Positions 11,227 through 19,999 of a stretch of 64,000 nt of DNA are shown one piece after another. The notes under the pieces were generated by a model. It had not been told where the DNA came from, did not search any database, and worked only from the letters and a program-made list of their open reading frames with translations. The stretch is from an uncultured Oceanospirillaceae bacterium (GTDB lineage Bacteria; Pseudomonadota; Gammaproteobacteria; Pseudomonadales; Balneatricaceae), in the NCBI GenBank assembly GCA_913057435.1, contig CAJXNY010000023.1, forward strand, positions 19,801 to 83,800. The letters are read 5' to 3'. The position numbers and the translations under genes are program-made. Numbering within the stretch: position 1 is the first letter of the stretch; each line of letters begins with the position of its first letter.

Positions 11227-12603
11227 GTGCAGCGAATAATACGGCGTGTCATCGGAGTACTGTGCCTGCTGCTGGCAACGCCGCTGTGGGCGCAGGTGTT
11301 TGATTATCAGGTGCGCTTTAATCGCAGCCTGACCGAATCCGAGACCCGTGTCTGTTTCAGCGATAGCATACCCCGGATGCTGATCACCGGCGATATAGCT
11401 GCGGCTCCGTTGTTAGCCGAGGTGCAGGTCCGTGGCGGCACCGTGCGGCGCAAGGCGAACCGGCTCTATCTGTTCCCGGACTCCGACCAGCTGTGTCTGA
11501 CTCTGGTGCAGCGCGTTAAGGCACAAAGTAGCAGCTATGACTGGCGCCGTCAGCGCAGAGGGAGCATGTGGTTTGGGCGGGATCTGGTGTTGCCCATTGG
11601 CAGCTGGCTCTGGCGTCCAGCGAAACTGACACCCGGGCAGCAGATCCAGCTTAGCTTTGATCTGCCCGCAGGGGTTAATATCTCCGCACCCTGGCCTGTA
11701 ATGGCAGCCAATACTTTTCGTATCGATCACCAGATGCCCTATAACTGGGCTGGCCGCATGGCTCTGGGGCGGTTTACCCCCATTGAGCTGAAGGTGGGAG
11801 AGCAGACGCTGGAAGTGGCAATGCTCGACGGACTGGAGCGACGGCGCAACCTGCTCGACTGGTTACAACAGGCAGCCACAACGGTTGCAGGGGTCTCCGG
11901 TTATTTCCCCACGGCCCGTACCCAGGTGCTGGTGCTGCCTGTCGGTGTGGATAAAGAAGCGGTTCCCTGGGCTGAGATCCAGCGCCAGGGGCGTCCGGCG
12001 GTCCACTTTTTTATTGATCAGCACCGGCCGATTTATGAGTTCACCCGTGACTGGACGGCGGTGCATGAATTCAGTCACCTGTTGCATCCTTATATCCTGC
12101 GTCAGGATGCCTGGCTGTTTGAAGGCATTGCCAGTTATTACCAGAATATTTCCCGTGTCCGTAGTGGTTTGCTGACAGAGCAACAGGCCTGGCAGAAACT
12201 CTATGACGGTTTTCAGCGAGGCAGTAAAAAAATCGGTGGCGCAGTGCTGCGCGACAGTAATGAAATTATGCAGTTTTACTGGGGTGGAGCGGCCTTCGTG
12301 CTGATGGCGGATGTAGAACTGCACCAGCGTTCAGGCCAGTCGCTGGCGGGTGTGCTGCATCGTTTTCGCCAGTGTTGCGGCGAGGATATGGGTCCCTGGA
12401 GTGCCAAAGTCATGTTGCGCCAGCTGGACCAGCTCAGCCAGGGGACAACCTTTATTCAACTATACCGCCAGCAGGTCAGTCGGCGGGCTTTCCCGGCGGT
12501 ATATGGTGTACTCGACCAATTGGGTGTTAAGGTTCGCAATGGCCGGGTATCCCTGGATAATGCTGCCCCGCTGGCAGGTATTCGTCGAGAAATTACACGT
12601 TAA
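11227..12603 (+). CDS. Secreted HExxH metallopeptidase-like protein
   Basis: A 458-aa protein with a signal peptide (MQRIIRRVIGVLCLLLATPLWAQ) starting at a GTG. Residues 280-284 are HEFSH, a zinc-peptidase HExxH site, and E299 in WLFEGIASYY is a candidate third ligand followed by the usual aromatic-rich helix. The spacing between the second His and the Glu (14 residues) is shorter than in classic M1 or M4 enzymes. The first 150 residues resemble the beta-rich N-terminal domain of M1/M61-type peptidases. The substrate is unknown. The divergent neighbour is a periplasmic serine hydrolase, so the pair may act on the same cell-surface material, which is inference. Confidence 0.72.
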   Translation: MQRIIRRVIGVLCLLLATPLWAQVFDYQVRFNRSLTESETRVCFSDSIPRMLITGDIAAAPLLAEVQVRGGTVRRKANRLYLFPDSDQLCLTLVQRVKAQSSSYDWRRQRRGSMWFGRDLVLPIGSWLWRPAKLTPGQQIQLSFDLPAGVNISAPWPVMAANTFRIDHQMPYNWAGRMALGRFTPIELKVGEQTLEVAMLDGLERRRNLLDWLQQAATTVAGVSGYFPTARTQVLVLPVGVDKEAVPWAEIQRQGRPAVHFFIDQHRPIYEFTRDWTAVHEFSHLLHPYILRQDAWLFEGIASYYQNISRVRSGLLTEQQAWQKLYDGFQRGSKKIGGAVLRDSNEIMQFYWGGAAFVLMADVELHQRSGQSLAGVLHRFRQCCGEDMGPWSAKVMLRQLDQLSQGTTFIQLYRQQVSRRAFPAVYGVLDQLGVKVRNGRVSLDNAAPLAGIRREITR

Positions 12604-12845
12604 GAAAAAACACTTTCGATAATAGATGTGAATGTTTGTTTGATTAGAATAATGAAACTACAAATTAGTCTAATATCATAAACTTCAATCATTAGACTTT
12701 GGCATGATTACTTATGTTTCTCCTGTTTTTTGTTAAAACATTCGCTGCATCCGTATTCAAAGCTGGTGGATATAGTGGTAGGATTGCTCGCCGCTTTAAG
12801 ATGGAAAGCTGCTTCTAATAAGAATTTTTGAGAAAGGATTTCTCT
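12604..12845 (+). promoter_or_regulatory. AT-rich leader with inverted repeat AGTCTAAT / ATTAGACT
   Basis: Base composition drops sharply after the HExxH gene. An 8-bp inverted repeat, AGTCTAAT at 12667-12674 and ATTAGACT at 12691-12698, separated by 16 bp, lies about 150 bp upstream of the oxygenase start. It could be an operator or a stem-loop. A strong ribosome site, AGAAAGGA, precedes ATG 12846. Confidence 0.45.
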
Positions 12846-13760
12846 ATGAGTAATGAAAAAAACCTTACTTTTTGGGTTAAAGATAGTATAGCGAAAAAAA
12901 TAACCGATGCCGTTTGTTCAATGCAAAATGAAGGTTTGTCTAGAACTCTGGATGCAGCTTTTTTCATAAAAAAAACATTGCCTGAAGAAATAATATTCGC
13001 CTTAGAAAATATTGGTAGCAAGGGTTCTTTACACAATTCTATTGTTATCCATGGGCTATTTGAATCAAATGATCCCGATGTTGCTCTGACCATTCATGAA
13101 TCTGTTTCTCGCTACTTGTGTGGTATCAATGACATTCAATATAGGTATGAAGACCATAAGGCTATCTATCCTAAGTTAGAGGGCAGGATGTCTTCTGAGT
13201 GGGGGAATGGTGTTGGAGAAATATCACCTCACTGCGATGATTTATATGAGAATATTGATTCTGATCTTCTGTCCCTTACCGTTGTTAAGGATAATACCTT
13301 GTGCCCCACACTCATATATAATTCAAATGAACTCGTAGATTCATTGTCGGAAGAAAGTCAGGCGTTATTAAAAGTAGCCCCAGTTAGATACCGATCCGGT
13401 CGAAACGTTGTTGGTGAGAAAATTGAACGTATTCGCCCTGTTATTGAACAAAATGGCGATGATGTTCTATATAACATTGATTTTAGAGTCGAGAGAAACT
13501 ACGGGGACCGGATGGTTGCTGTTGATATTGAAAATCAGTCTCTGATTGATCAGCTAAGATCCAATCTTAATCACGTTAAACCAGTCTCGGCGGATGGTAA
13601 ACCAGGAACCTTTCTTGTGATTAATAATCGAAAAGTTCTGCATTCCAGGGAAAAAATCCCCAAAGAACAGACCTTTTCTAAGCCGGAAGAGTCTGATCGG
13701 TTACTTTTTAGATCAAAAGGTCAAAAAGCCATACTAAAAAGCATCAGCTCATTAGGTTGA
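12846..13760 (+). CDS. Putative Fe(II)/2-oxoglutarate-dependent oxygenase (clavaminate synthase-like)
   Basis: A 304-aa protein that reads like the clavaminate-synthase/asparagine-oxygenase branch of 2-oxoglutarate oxygenases. H129 and D131 in SPHCDD would be the first two iron ligands. H266 in VLHSRE, after the typical GTFLVINNRKV strand, would be the third. An arginine near the end (SDRLLFRSK) would bind 2-oxoglutarate. Such enzymes hydroxylate free or carrier-bound amino acids. The gene is much richer in A+T than its flanks and is followed by an AEC carrier of similar composition, which suggests joint acquisition. Start 12846 is chosen over 12828 because of its ribosome site. The substrate is unknown. 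Confidence 0.62.
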   Translation: MSNEKNLTFWVKDSIAKKITDAVCSMQNEGLSRTLDAAFFIKKTLPEEIIFALENIGSKGSLHNSIVIHGLFESNDPDVALTIHESVSRYLCGINDIQYRYEDHKAIYPKLEGRMSSEWGNGVGEISPHCDDLYENIDSDLLSLTVVKDNTLCPTLIYNSNELVDSLSEESQALLKVAPVRYRSGRNVVGEKIERIRPVIEQNGDDVLYNIDFRVERNYGDRMVAVDIENQSLIDQLRSNLNHVKPVSADGKPGTFLVINNRKVLHSREKIPKEQTFSKPEESDRLLFRSKGQKAILKSISSLG

Positions 13761-13822
13761 TATTTCCTGTTTCCTGTCGGGAAGGTTAGATCGCTCTGGC
13801 CTTCCAGCTCTAAAGTGTAACT

Positions 13823-14770
13823 ATGAACGGAATAATAAATGCTATACTCCCTATTGTTGGCTTGCTGGCAATAGGTTACTTTTGTAAAAAAAATTGGATT
13901 AAAGATAGCAGTTTCTGGAATAATGTAAATAAACTTATTTATTACATAATGTTTCCTTGTCTTATGGTTAGTTCAATTGGGCGTGCTAACTTTGACGAGA
14001 CCACTGATTTCTCTTTCATCCCTGTTCTTGTCTTTATTGTTATCTTTTTTGTTGCATGTATATGGTTAGCAAAGCCGCTTTTTAAAAGTGAGGGGTTTTG
14101 GGTTGCTTTTATTCAGGGAGGAGTTAGGTATAATAGCTATGTCTTTATAGCAATTACTTTGTTTTATGTTGATGATGATGTTATGCCTGTCATCGCACTT
14201 ATTACAGCCTTTCTGGTTATGACAACAAATGTTATTAGTGTGTTTATTCTTAATAAATATTCTGAAAACAAACTGGGGCAGGTAGATACGATACTTGCTA
14301 CGCTGAAAAACCCTCTTGTCTTTTCTTGCTTGCTTGGACTTGGTGTTAATGCGTTGTCTCACCTGATTCCAATAATCACCCACATTACCTGGATTAATAA
14401 TATGCTAGGGCATATTGGTAAGGCGTCGCTTACCTTAAGTTTGATGTCTGTGGGCGCATCACTAAATTTTGGCGTATTTAAGGATAATTTAATGGAAATT
14501 ATTCTGTGCTCTGGGGTTAAGTTGATTTTGTTGCCATTGACCGTTGTATTCGTATTATTAGTGCTCGATTTTGACCCGTTGCTTACGCTTGTCTGTATGA
14601 TTTATGCGGGTAGTCCCTGTTCCTCTAATGCGACGGCAATGACTCAGGCGATGGGGGGGGATTATGAGTCAATGAGCATGATAATCAGTGTGCAAACTGT
14701 TTTATCAATTCTGACACTACCTGTGCTTATGTACGGTTATTCAGTCTACGTTACTTCCCTGGCGCTTTAG
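13823..14770 (+). CDS. AEC-family permease (auxin efflux carrier type)
   Basis: Integral membrane protein of 315 aa with about ten hydrophobic segments, beginning MNGIINAILPIVGLLAIGYFCKK. It shows the AEC/BART pattern: two five-helix halves, with PLVFSCLLGLGVN in the middle and GSPCSSNATAMTQAMGG near the end. Family members move malate, malonate or other organic or amino acids, or act as facilitators. The gene lies 62 bp after the oxygenase-like gene and shares its low G+C, so it may import the substrate or export the product of that enzyme. The start is ATG 13823; the ribosome site is weak. Confidence 0.82.
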   Translation: MNGIINAILPIVGLLAIGYFCKKNWIKDSSFWNNVNKLIYYIMFPCLMVSSIGRANFDETTDFSFIPVLVFIVIFFVACIWLAKPLFKSEGFWVAFIQGGVRYNSYVFIAITLFYVDDDVMPVIALITAFLVMTTNVISVFILNKYSENKLGQVDTILATLKNPLVFSCLLGLGVNALSHLIPIITHITWINNMLGHIGKASLTLSLMSVGASLNFGVFKDNLMEIILCSGVKLILLPLTVVFVLLVLDFDPLLTLVCMIYAGSPCSSNATAMTQAMGGDYESMSMIISVQTVLSILTLPVLMYGYSVYVTSLAL

Positions 14771-14849
14771 TGACCTGAAAATCGATATCAGGAATCTGTC
14801 GGGTTTTCCGCAGTTGGTCATGTCAAATTCGACAGGTTCCTGGTGGTGC

Positions 14850-15413
14850 TTACTTGTTTGTTTGTATTGATGCTACGCAGCTGGCCAGTAGTGATTCAGC
14901 CAGTTCATCATCATTCAGGGCGCGGGCGACTGCCAGCCCACCGATCATCATTACTGCCGTTTGCAGAGCTTTCTGGGTTACCGCTGTGTTAGTGGCCGTT
15001 TCGGATGAGGTGTCATTCTGCTGTTTGCGTTGTATTAACTGAATGAAACCACGAAATGTCTCCGTCCAGGCGTTACGTACCAGTTCATCCCGCTGGGCAA
15101 CGTCGCTAATCAGAAATGCCAGTGGGCACTGAAATTGCTCACTGTTACGGTGCGCCATGCTGAGATAGCTCTGACAGGTCTGCTCCAAGCTGGATTCCTG
15201 GGCCGCCAGTCGCTGTGCTGTGGCGCGGATGGTTTCACTGTACAGTTGCGACTTTGAATTGAAGTGACTGTAAAAGGCCCCCCGGGTCATGCCTGCTGCC
15301 TGCATTACTTCATTGATACCCACCTGATCAAAGCCCTGTTTACTGAATAACTCACCTGCGGCACGGAGAATGCGTTGTCGGCTGTCGTTTTTGTGCTCTG
15401 GGTGCCAGCTCAT
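14850..15413 (-). CDS. TetR-family transcriptional regulator
   Basis: A 187-aa regulator with an N-terminal TetR helix-turn-helix (SRQRILRAAGELFSKQGFDQ through MTRGAFYSHFNSKSQLY). The C-terminal ligand domain has no recognisable specificity. It is transcribed divergently from the glutathione S-transferase gene, the common layout when a TetR repressor controls its neighbour. The subgroup resembles regulators of electrophile or disulfide stress. Confidence 0.88.
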   Translation of the reverse strand: MSWHPEHKNDSRQRILRAAGELFSKQGFDQVGINEVMQAAGMTRGAFYSHFNSKSQLYSETIRATAQRLAAQESSLEQTCQSYLSMAHRNSEQFQCPLAFLISDVAQRDELVRNAWTETFRGFIQLIQRKQQNDTSSETATNTAVTQKALQTAVMMIGGLAVARALNDDELAESLLASCVASIQTNK

Positions 15414-15476
15414 ATCTGTGCTCCATCTATGTCTGTGGTAAGAACCGGGTATTGTTGCAGTTTGCCAGAGTCCGAA

Positions 15477-15496
15477 AATATGTTCTTGATCATATT
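15477..15496. promoter_or_regulatory. Candidate TetR operator, AATATG-N8-CATATT
   Basis: A 20-bp inverted repeat, AATATG-N8-CATATT, lies between the divergent TetR and GST genes. Its length and place fit a TetR-dimer site. Binding is inferred. Confidence 0.45.
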
Positions 15497-15553
15497 CTGT
15501 TCGGCACGCAGTCTGCCGCTACTAATATGACTGTGAACAGAGAGAAATTGGTT

Positions 15554-16201
15554 ATGCAGCAAGATATTCAGATCCTGGGCCCGACCTTCAGTACCTTCGT
15601 TCGTACGGTGATGCTGTGTTGTGAAGAAAAGGACATTCGTTATCAGGCCGGACTGAGCTGGGATGGAAACGAGATCGGCTTCAAAAGTGCTGAGCGTTAT
15701 GCACTGCACCCCTGGGGCAAGGTTCCGGTGATTAAACATCAGGGGCTGACGCTCTATGAAACCGCCTCAATTCTGCGCTATCTCGACGGCATGTTCGATG
15801 GTATAGCGTTACAGCCTGTGGACCCGGTGCTGCGGGCGCAGGTAGATCAGTGGTGTGGTGCACTGGGTAGCTATGTGGATAAAGCGCTGGTGCGGGATTA
15901 TCTGCTGGAGTTTGCCTTCCCCAAAGGGGAGAACGGTGCGGTCAGGCTGGCTGAGGTGGCCCAGGCTGAACCTGCTGTCAAAGAGACGCTGGCGTTGCTG
16001 AACACTCAGCTGGGTGAGCAGTCATTCCTGTGTGGTGAGCAACTGAGCCTGGCAGATCTGATGGTGCTGCCGATGCTGGATTACCTGGCGGGATTACCTC
16101 TGGGAGGTGGTCTGTTAGCTGAGCAACCCACGTTAAACGCTTACCTTCAGCGCCTGCGTGCACGACCGTCAGCCCGGACGGTCCTTCAAACTGCCAGCTG
16201 A
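15554..16201 (+). CDS. Glutathione S-transferase family protein
   Basis: A 215-aa protein with the GST layout. The thioredoxin-like N-terminal domain starts MQQDIQILGPTFSTFVRTVMLCCEEKDIRY, with the cis-proline region WGKVPVIKHQGLTLYETASILRYL. A helical C-terminal domain with LSLADLMVLPMLDYL follows. ATG 15554 is preferred to the ORF start at 15452 because it gives the family N-terminus. The 3' end overlaps the convergent LysR gene by 16 bp. The likely role is conjugation or reduction of electrophiles; the substrate is unknown. Confidence 0.85.
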   Translation: MQQDIQILGPTFSTFVRTVMLCCEEKDIRYQAGLSWDGNEIGFKSAERYALHPWGKVPVIKHQGLTLYETASILRYLDGMFDGIALQPVDPVLRAQVDQWCGALGSYVDKALVRDYLLEFAFPKGENGAVRLAEVAQAEPAVKETLALLNTQLGEQSFLCGEQLSLADLMVLPMLDYLAGLPLGGGLLAEQPTLNAYLQRLRARPSARTVLQTAS

Positions 16202-17067
16202 GTTGCCAGCCAGGCTTGAAACTTTTCAAATGCAGCGCTCGCCGGGCGCTGCTTCGACCAGAGTAACGCGTAGCCGTAGGGGCTGTCGTTCTCCACGTCA
16301 CAGGCCACTACCAGTGAGCCGTCTGCCAGCTCCCGCTGGATCATCTCCCGGTCAAATAACAGGAACAGATCGCCCAGCATGCAGGCTTCGATTGCCTGAG
16401 CGCCGTTCTGCACCGACATGCTGCACCGTTGCCGGTCGGCCTGAATACCATGGCGGGCAAACCAGCTTTTCCAGCGATCGCTGTGGGCGGCAACATCCAG
16501 CAGAGGTTGATGTTGCAGCTGGTGGGCGCCCAGTGGCTGGCTGAAGCGCTTGAGCAGCGCTGGACGGCAGACAATTACGGATTGTTCGGCCAGTAAAAAC
16601 TGCTGATTGACCTGTGGCCAGCGGTGGTTCCCATGGCGGATCAGGCCATCCACTTGCTGGCTTTCAAGATCAACCTGTTCAGTGGTTGCCTGAACGGACA
16701 GTTCAATATCCGGGTAATGAGACTGGAAATCACTGAGCCGGGGCATCAGCCAGCGGGTAGCAAAGATCGGTGCGCAGCTGATACGGACTACCGGCTGGGT
16801 GGGTTGTAGCGCCAGCTCGGCGGCATGGTGCAGCTGATGCAGGGGCTGGTTGATGCTCTGGTAAAGGGTGCGACCAGGCTCGGTCAGGCGGACCTGCTTA
16901 TCCAGCCGATGAAACAGCTTGTAACCTAGTTGTCGTTCAAGGTTACGGATCTGATGGCTGACAGCCGATGGGCTGATATGCAGCTGTTCGGCGGCCCGCT
17001 GGAAGCTTTCGCCCCGGGCGGTACAGGCAAATGTATTAAGGCTGTTAAGCGGGATTTTGAAATGCAT
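16186..17067 (-). CDS. LysR-family regulator, GcvA-like
   Basis: A 293-aa LysR regulator with the N-terminal winged helix (PLNSLNTFACTARGESFQRAAEQLHISPSAVSHQIRN) and a substrate-binding-type effector domain. The early PLNSLxxF and SAVSHQIRxLE patterns are typical of the GcvA subgroup. Its target is not evident: the divergent gene is only a small ORF (17175) and the convergent gene is a GST. Confidence 0.87.
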   Translation of the reverse strand: MHFKIPLNSLNTFACTARGESFQRAAEQLHISPSAVSHQIRNLERQLGYKLFHRLDKQVRLTEPGRTLYQSINQPLHQLHHAAELALQPTQPVVRISCAPIFATRWLMPRLSDFQSHYPDIELSVQATTEQVDLESQQVDGLIRHGNHRWPQVNQQFLLAEQSVIVCRPALLKRFSQPLGAHQLQHQPLLDVAAHSDRWKSWFARHGIQADRQRCSMSVQNGAQAIEACMLGDLFLLFDREMIQRELADGSLVVACDVENDSPYGYALLWSKQRPASAAFEKFQAWLATQLAV

Positions 17068-17174
17068 ACAGATGAGTTTAGCTCACCTGTGGTGCGAGGA
17101 TAAGCCTTTTGTCAGATGTCTGGCCTGAACGTAGCCTGTGGGTAAGTTATCTGTCTGGCTGAAGGGGGAACACA

Positions 17175-17387
17175 TTGATTAATAAGATAAAACGTACAGA
17201 GAGTGGGGCCATTGATATGGATTTCTATATTGCTCGCGGACGTTATCTGCGGGCGATAGAAGTGCAGAACCGGTCTGCTGGCAGGATTACTTTGCTCATC
17301 CACTGGCTTCGAGGTATCTTTCCCCGCTGGCGTGCTGCCCTGGTGGGGAGGCCAAAAGTTGCGACAGGTCAACAGGAGCTGAAGTAG
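17175..17387 (+). CDS. Small basic protein of unknown function
   Basis: Possible 70-aa protein. It could start at TTG 17175, which has an AAGGGGG ribosome site, or at ATG 17217 (MDFYIARGRYLRAIEVQNRSA), which would give a 56-aa basic protein. The second form resembles small arginine-rich proteins often found divergent from LysR genes, but no family is named with confidence. The tail RPKVATGQQELK is hydrophilic. Coding status is uncertain. Confidence 0.4.
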   Translation: MINKIKRTESGAIDMDFYIARGRYLRAIEVQNRSAGRITLLIHWLRGIFPRWRAALVGRPKVATGQQELK

Positions 17388-17792
17388 CACAGTAAGTGCC
17401 GGGCTGAAGTGATAGTTTAGCCGGTCGATAACGTGGCAGATTCAAACAGTAATGAGTGTTTCCTGGCAGTGGGGCTTGTCTGTGTTTGTGAATTCAGAAA
17501 TCATGCCTGCTGCCGATACGGTGTATAGAACAACATAAATGATAGTGGCCGGATCTTACCTGATCAGTATGATGTTCGGCGCAATGTGCTTTTTTGCACC
17601 GTCCAGAGTTAACCATGACGCCTGGCGGGCCTTGAAGCGATGATGTAACAGTCTGCAGACAGTTAACTGGCTGTTAATGACAGCACAGATTATGCAGCGC
17701 ACATGGCGCAGCGCTCTGAGAACGCGAAAATTGGTGCAAGGTCTCGGAGATCACGACGTTCATGGGCCGCTAGAATAAGGAGAAAATAGCAA
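17388..17792 (+). other. Intergenic region without a clear gene
   Basis: About 405 bp with no ORF of coding quality. Short self-complementary words occur near 17650-17670 (GTCTGCAGAC, CAGTTAACTG), and an AAGGAG ribosome site lies just before the next gene. A small RNA cannot be excluded but nothing supports one. Confidence 0.4.
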
Positions 17793-18116
17793 GTGGCGAC
17801 ATCCGATAAAGATTGGCAGAGAGCACGAGAGCTTCACCCGGTACTGGTGCAGCGATATCTAAACGGCTTCTTTACTGAAGTGGATTCCATTACCCAGAAT
17901 CGCGGCACGGATCTGCGTTCTCCCTACCGGGATCTGTATAAACTGATCAGTGAGCGGGACAAACTGATTCCCGAACTGTTCGAAGGGATGACTCACAGTA
18001 ATATGTGGGTGCGGGTATTGTCCTGGAAGCGCCATGGGCTGCTGACCAAAGAAGAAGAACGTACCTTTACCTTTGAAATTCAGGAAGCGCTGCGCAAGGT
18101 CTCTGTTGATCGTTAA
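17793..18116 (+). CDS. Conserved-looking hypothetical protein, 107 aa
   Basis: Soluble, charged, mostly helical protein starting at GTG 17793 with a good AAGGAG site 11 bp upstream. It contains SPYRDLYKLISERDKLIPELFEG and WVRVLSWKRHGLLTKEEERTF, and no cysteine. It has no signal peptide or membrane segment. No family was recognised. It is followed by an inverted repeat (18128-18147) and a convergent ankyrin gene. Confidence 0.6.
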   Translation: MATSDKDWQRARELHPVLVQRYLNGFFTEVDSITQNRGTDLRSPYRDLYKLISERDKLIPELFEGMTHSNMWVRVLSWKRHGLLTKEEERTFTFEIQEALRKVSVDR

Positions 18117-18182
18117 TGCAAGGCTGGGTTGCGGTGTTCACCGCAACTATCCCACCCGCCTCGGATCAGAGGTACTGATGTC

Positions 18183-18785
18183 TCAACGTTGCAGAAACTG
18201 CTGCTGAATCTGGTAATCAGCGATCAGCCGGTTGGCGTACGTAATGGACTCTGCTGGAATGCTGGCCGGTAACTCAGGCAGTGCACAGCCAGATTTAATC
18301 AGGAACTGAATCAGTGGCTGGTCGAACTGTTGCAGCGCGCTGACCAGCAGCGCCGGGTAGCTGTTCAGATCCGCGCCGTGCTGCTGTAACCGGCTCAGGT
18401 GCAGCGGCAGCTGGTTGCTGGCACAGTTATCCACACACAACTGTAGTAGCCCTCGACCTTGCATATCGGGCTGGTGGACATCTGCCCCGGCGGCCAGCAA
18501 CACACTGAGCAGTGGCAGGCTGTTGGTTTGTGCCAGCGCCAGTGCGGTCAGGGGCTCGCCGGTGGAGCTGCGTGTTTCGGCCAGGCCGCCTTTACTGAGT
18601 ATCAGTGCCAGAGCGTGGGGCTGGCTGGCATGGATGGCCAGCTCCATCACCGTCTGCCCCTGGTGAACGGGGCTGTTCAGGCTCTGCTCGTCAAACTTGT
18701 TCAGTAATGGTCCCAGTGTATCCAGCTCACCATTCTCGATCGACTCGATCAGCTTTTGCTCACGGCCTTTCAGAAATTCAAACAT
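18183..18785 (-). CDS. Ankyrin-repeat protein
   Basis: A 200-aa cytosolic protein built mostly of ankyrin-type repeats. The recognisable units are QGQTVMELAIHASQPHALALIL, TGEPLTALALAQTNSLPLLSVLLAAGADVH, MQGRGLLQLCVD and PLHLSRLQQHGADLN. Such proteins bind other proteins; the partner is unknown. There is no signal peptide. It lies 49 bp upstream of the ORF for the MOSC protein on the same strand order but is probably separate. Confidence 0.78.
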   Translation of the reverse strand: MFEFLKGREQKLIESIENGELDTLGPLLNKFDEQSLNSPVHQGQTVMELAIHASQPHALALILSKGGLAETRSSTGEPLTALALAQTNSLPLLSVLLAAGADVHQPDMQGRGLLQLCVDNCASNQLPLHLSRLQQHGADLNSYPALLVSALQQFDQPLIQFLIKSGCALPELPASIPAESITYANRLIADYQIQQQFLQR

Positions 18786-18834
18786 TCGCTACTCCACTGA
18801 TCGGTTATAAAATCTCGCGCATGGGTCATGGCAG

Positions 18835-19488
18835 TCAGCCGCGCTGTTTACTCAGTATATCGGTCATTTTCTGTTGCCACAGTTCTGACAGGCCGGGCAG
18901 GGCGATGGCGGCTTCCAGCTCGGCAATGGCCGGCGTTTTACTGCGGTAAAGCTGCCAGAAGCGGGCAATACTCCAGTCCGGATTCAGCTGACTGAGACGC
19001 TGGAAGGTATCACCGGCATTGGCTGTACCTTCGTCCAGCACGCGGAAATACCAGCCGCTCAGACCCTGACTGTCGATGAACTTCACCAGCGCCGGTTCTT
19101 CAAAGCGGGCGTTTATTTTCCAGCAGGGTTTACGTGGCTCACTGACCTGCAGACGGGCACTGCCCAGCTGCCAGATATCGCCAATGCAGACATCGTCAGC
19201 ACATAGCTGCGGGGTGCTGAAATTTTCCCCCATGGTGCCGGGACGCAGCTGGCTTTCCAGCGCCGGAAACGCCGCCGCCAGCTGTTGATATTCCAGTGCC
19301 GAGTACTGATGTACGGCTTTATCCGGGCCGCCGTGATTAACAAGGTCAGCCTGCTCATCACCGGCCAGTCCGGCAAAGGTAATGCTGACCGGGCCGCTAA
19401 TAGTTGTTTTCACAATGGCGCTGGGTTTGCCATGGGGGCCCAGTGGCTGTGTTTTGCCCCGGTAGAGGTTGGTGATGGTGGTCTGCAT
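18835..19488 (-). CDS. MOSC-domain protein, YiiM-like
   Basis: A 217-aa MOSC protein with a C-terminal three-helix extension, as in YiiM, which reduces N-hydroxylated bases using the molybdenum cofactor. The cofactor cysteine is in EPRKPCWKIN. Other family marks are GPVSITFAGLAGDEQAD, HGGPDKAVHQYS and LRPGTMGENFS. ATG 19488 has a GAGGATA ribosome site and is preferred over the ORF start at 19503 (a TTG). YiiM-type function, meaning resistance to N-hydroxylaminopurine-like compounds, is by family only. Confidence 0.84.
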   Translation of the reverse strand: MQTTITNLYRGKTQPLGPHGKPSAIVKTTISGPVSITFAGLAGDEQADLVNHGGPDKAVHQYSALEYQQLAAAFPALESQLRPGTMGENFSTPQLCADDVCIGDIWQLGSARLQVSEPRKPCWKINARFEEPALVKFIDSQGLSGWYFRVLDEGTANAGDTFQRLSQLNPDWSIARFWQLYRSKTPAIAELEAAIALPGLSELWQQKMTDILSKQRG

Positions 19489-19639
19489 AGCGGATATCCT
19501 CAATCGTCCTGATACGAGGGGCAGTCTACGTGGCAGTGGAAAAAAAGCCAGCCCGGCAAAGGCTGCTGACAGTCATTGTCAGCAGGGGGCAGGCACACTG
19601 CTGTTCGACATAAAAATAGCCCAACAGGAGCTGTAAATA

Positions 19640-19963
19640 ATGACAACCACCGTTATGGAAATGGTTAACTTTACCCTCAAACCCGGTACTGATAATGCGC
19701 AGTGGCTGGCCAGCGCAGCTGAGCTGGAGGGTTTCCTGCACCAGCAGCCGGGGTTTCTGTATCGCGCTTTGACGCAGGATGAACAGGGCCTCTGGTACGA
19801 TGTGGTGTACTGGCGGGATATGGATGCGGCAGTTGCCGGTGGGAAGGCGTTTATGGCCTCCAGTCAGGGCCAGCAGATGTGCCAGTTTATCGAGCTGGAG
19901 ACGGTAAAAGTGCGTCATATGCCGGTCAGTGTTGAGGTGATGAGCTGCCAGGGTGCAGACTGA
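19640..19963 (+). CDS. Antibiotic-biosynthesis-monooxygenase-fold protein
   Basis: A 107-aa protein with the dimeric alpha/beta barrel pattern: an N-terminal MEMVNFTLKPGTDNAQWLASAAELEGFLHQQPGF, then YRALTQDEQGLWYDVVYWRDMDAA. Proteins of this fold serve as cofactor-free monooxygenases or as binding modules. It lies 36 bp upstream of the WYL regulator and is probably co-transcribed with it. The substrate is unknown. Confidence 0.68.
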   Translation: MTTTVMEMVNFTLKPGTDNAQWLASAAELEGFLHQQPGFLYRALTQDEQGLWYDVVYWRDMDAAVAGGKAFMASSQGQQMCQFIELETVKVRHMPVSVEVMSCQGAD

Positions 19964-19999
19964 CGTAACGTGAATTTGTTGTAAACAGAAAGGATCACC

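Noticed and set aside
17388-17792. Possible small RNA in the 405-bp gap.
   Set aside because: Short palindromes are present but no promoter plus terminator pair could be assigned.
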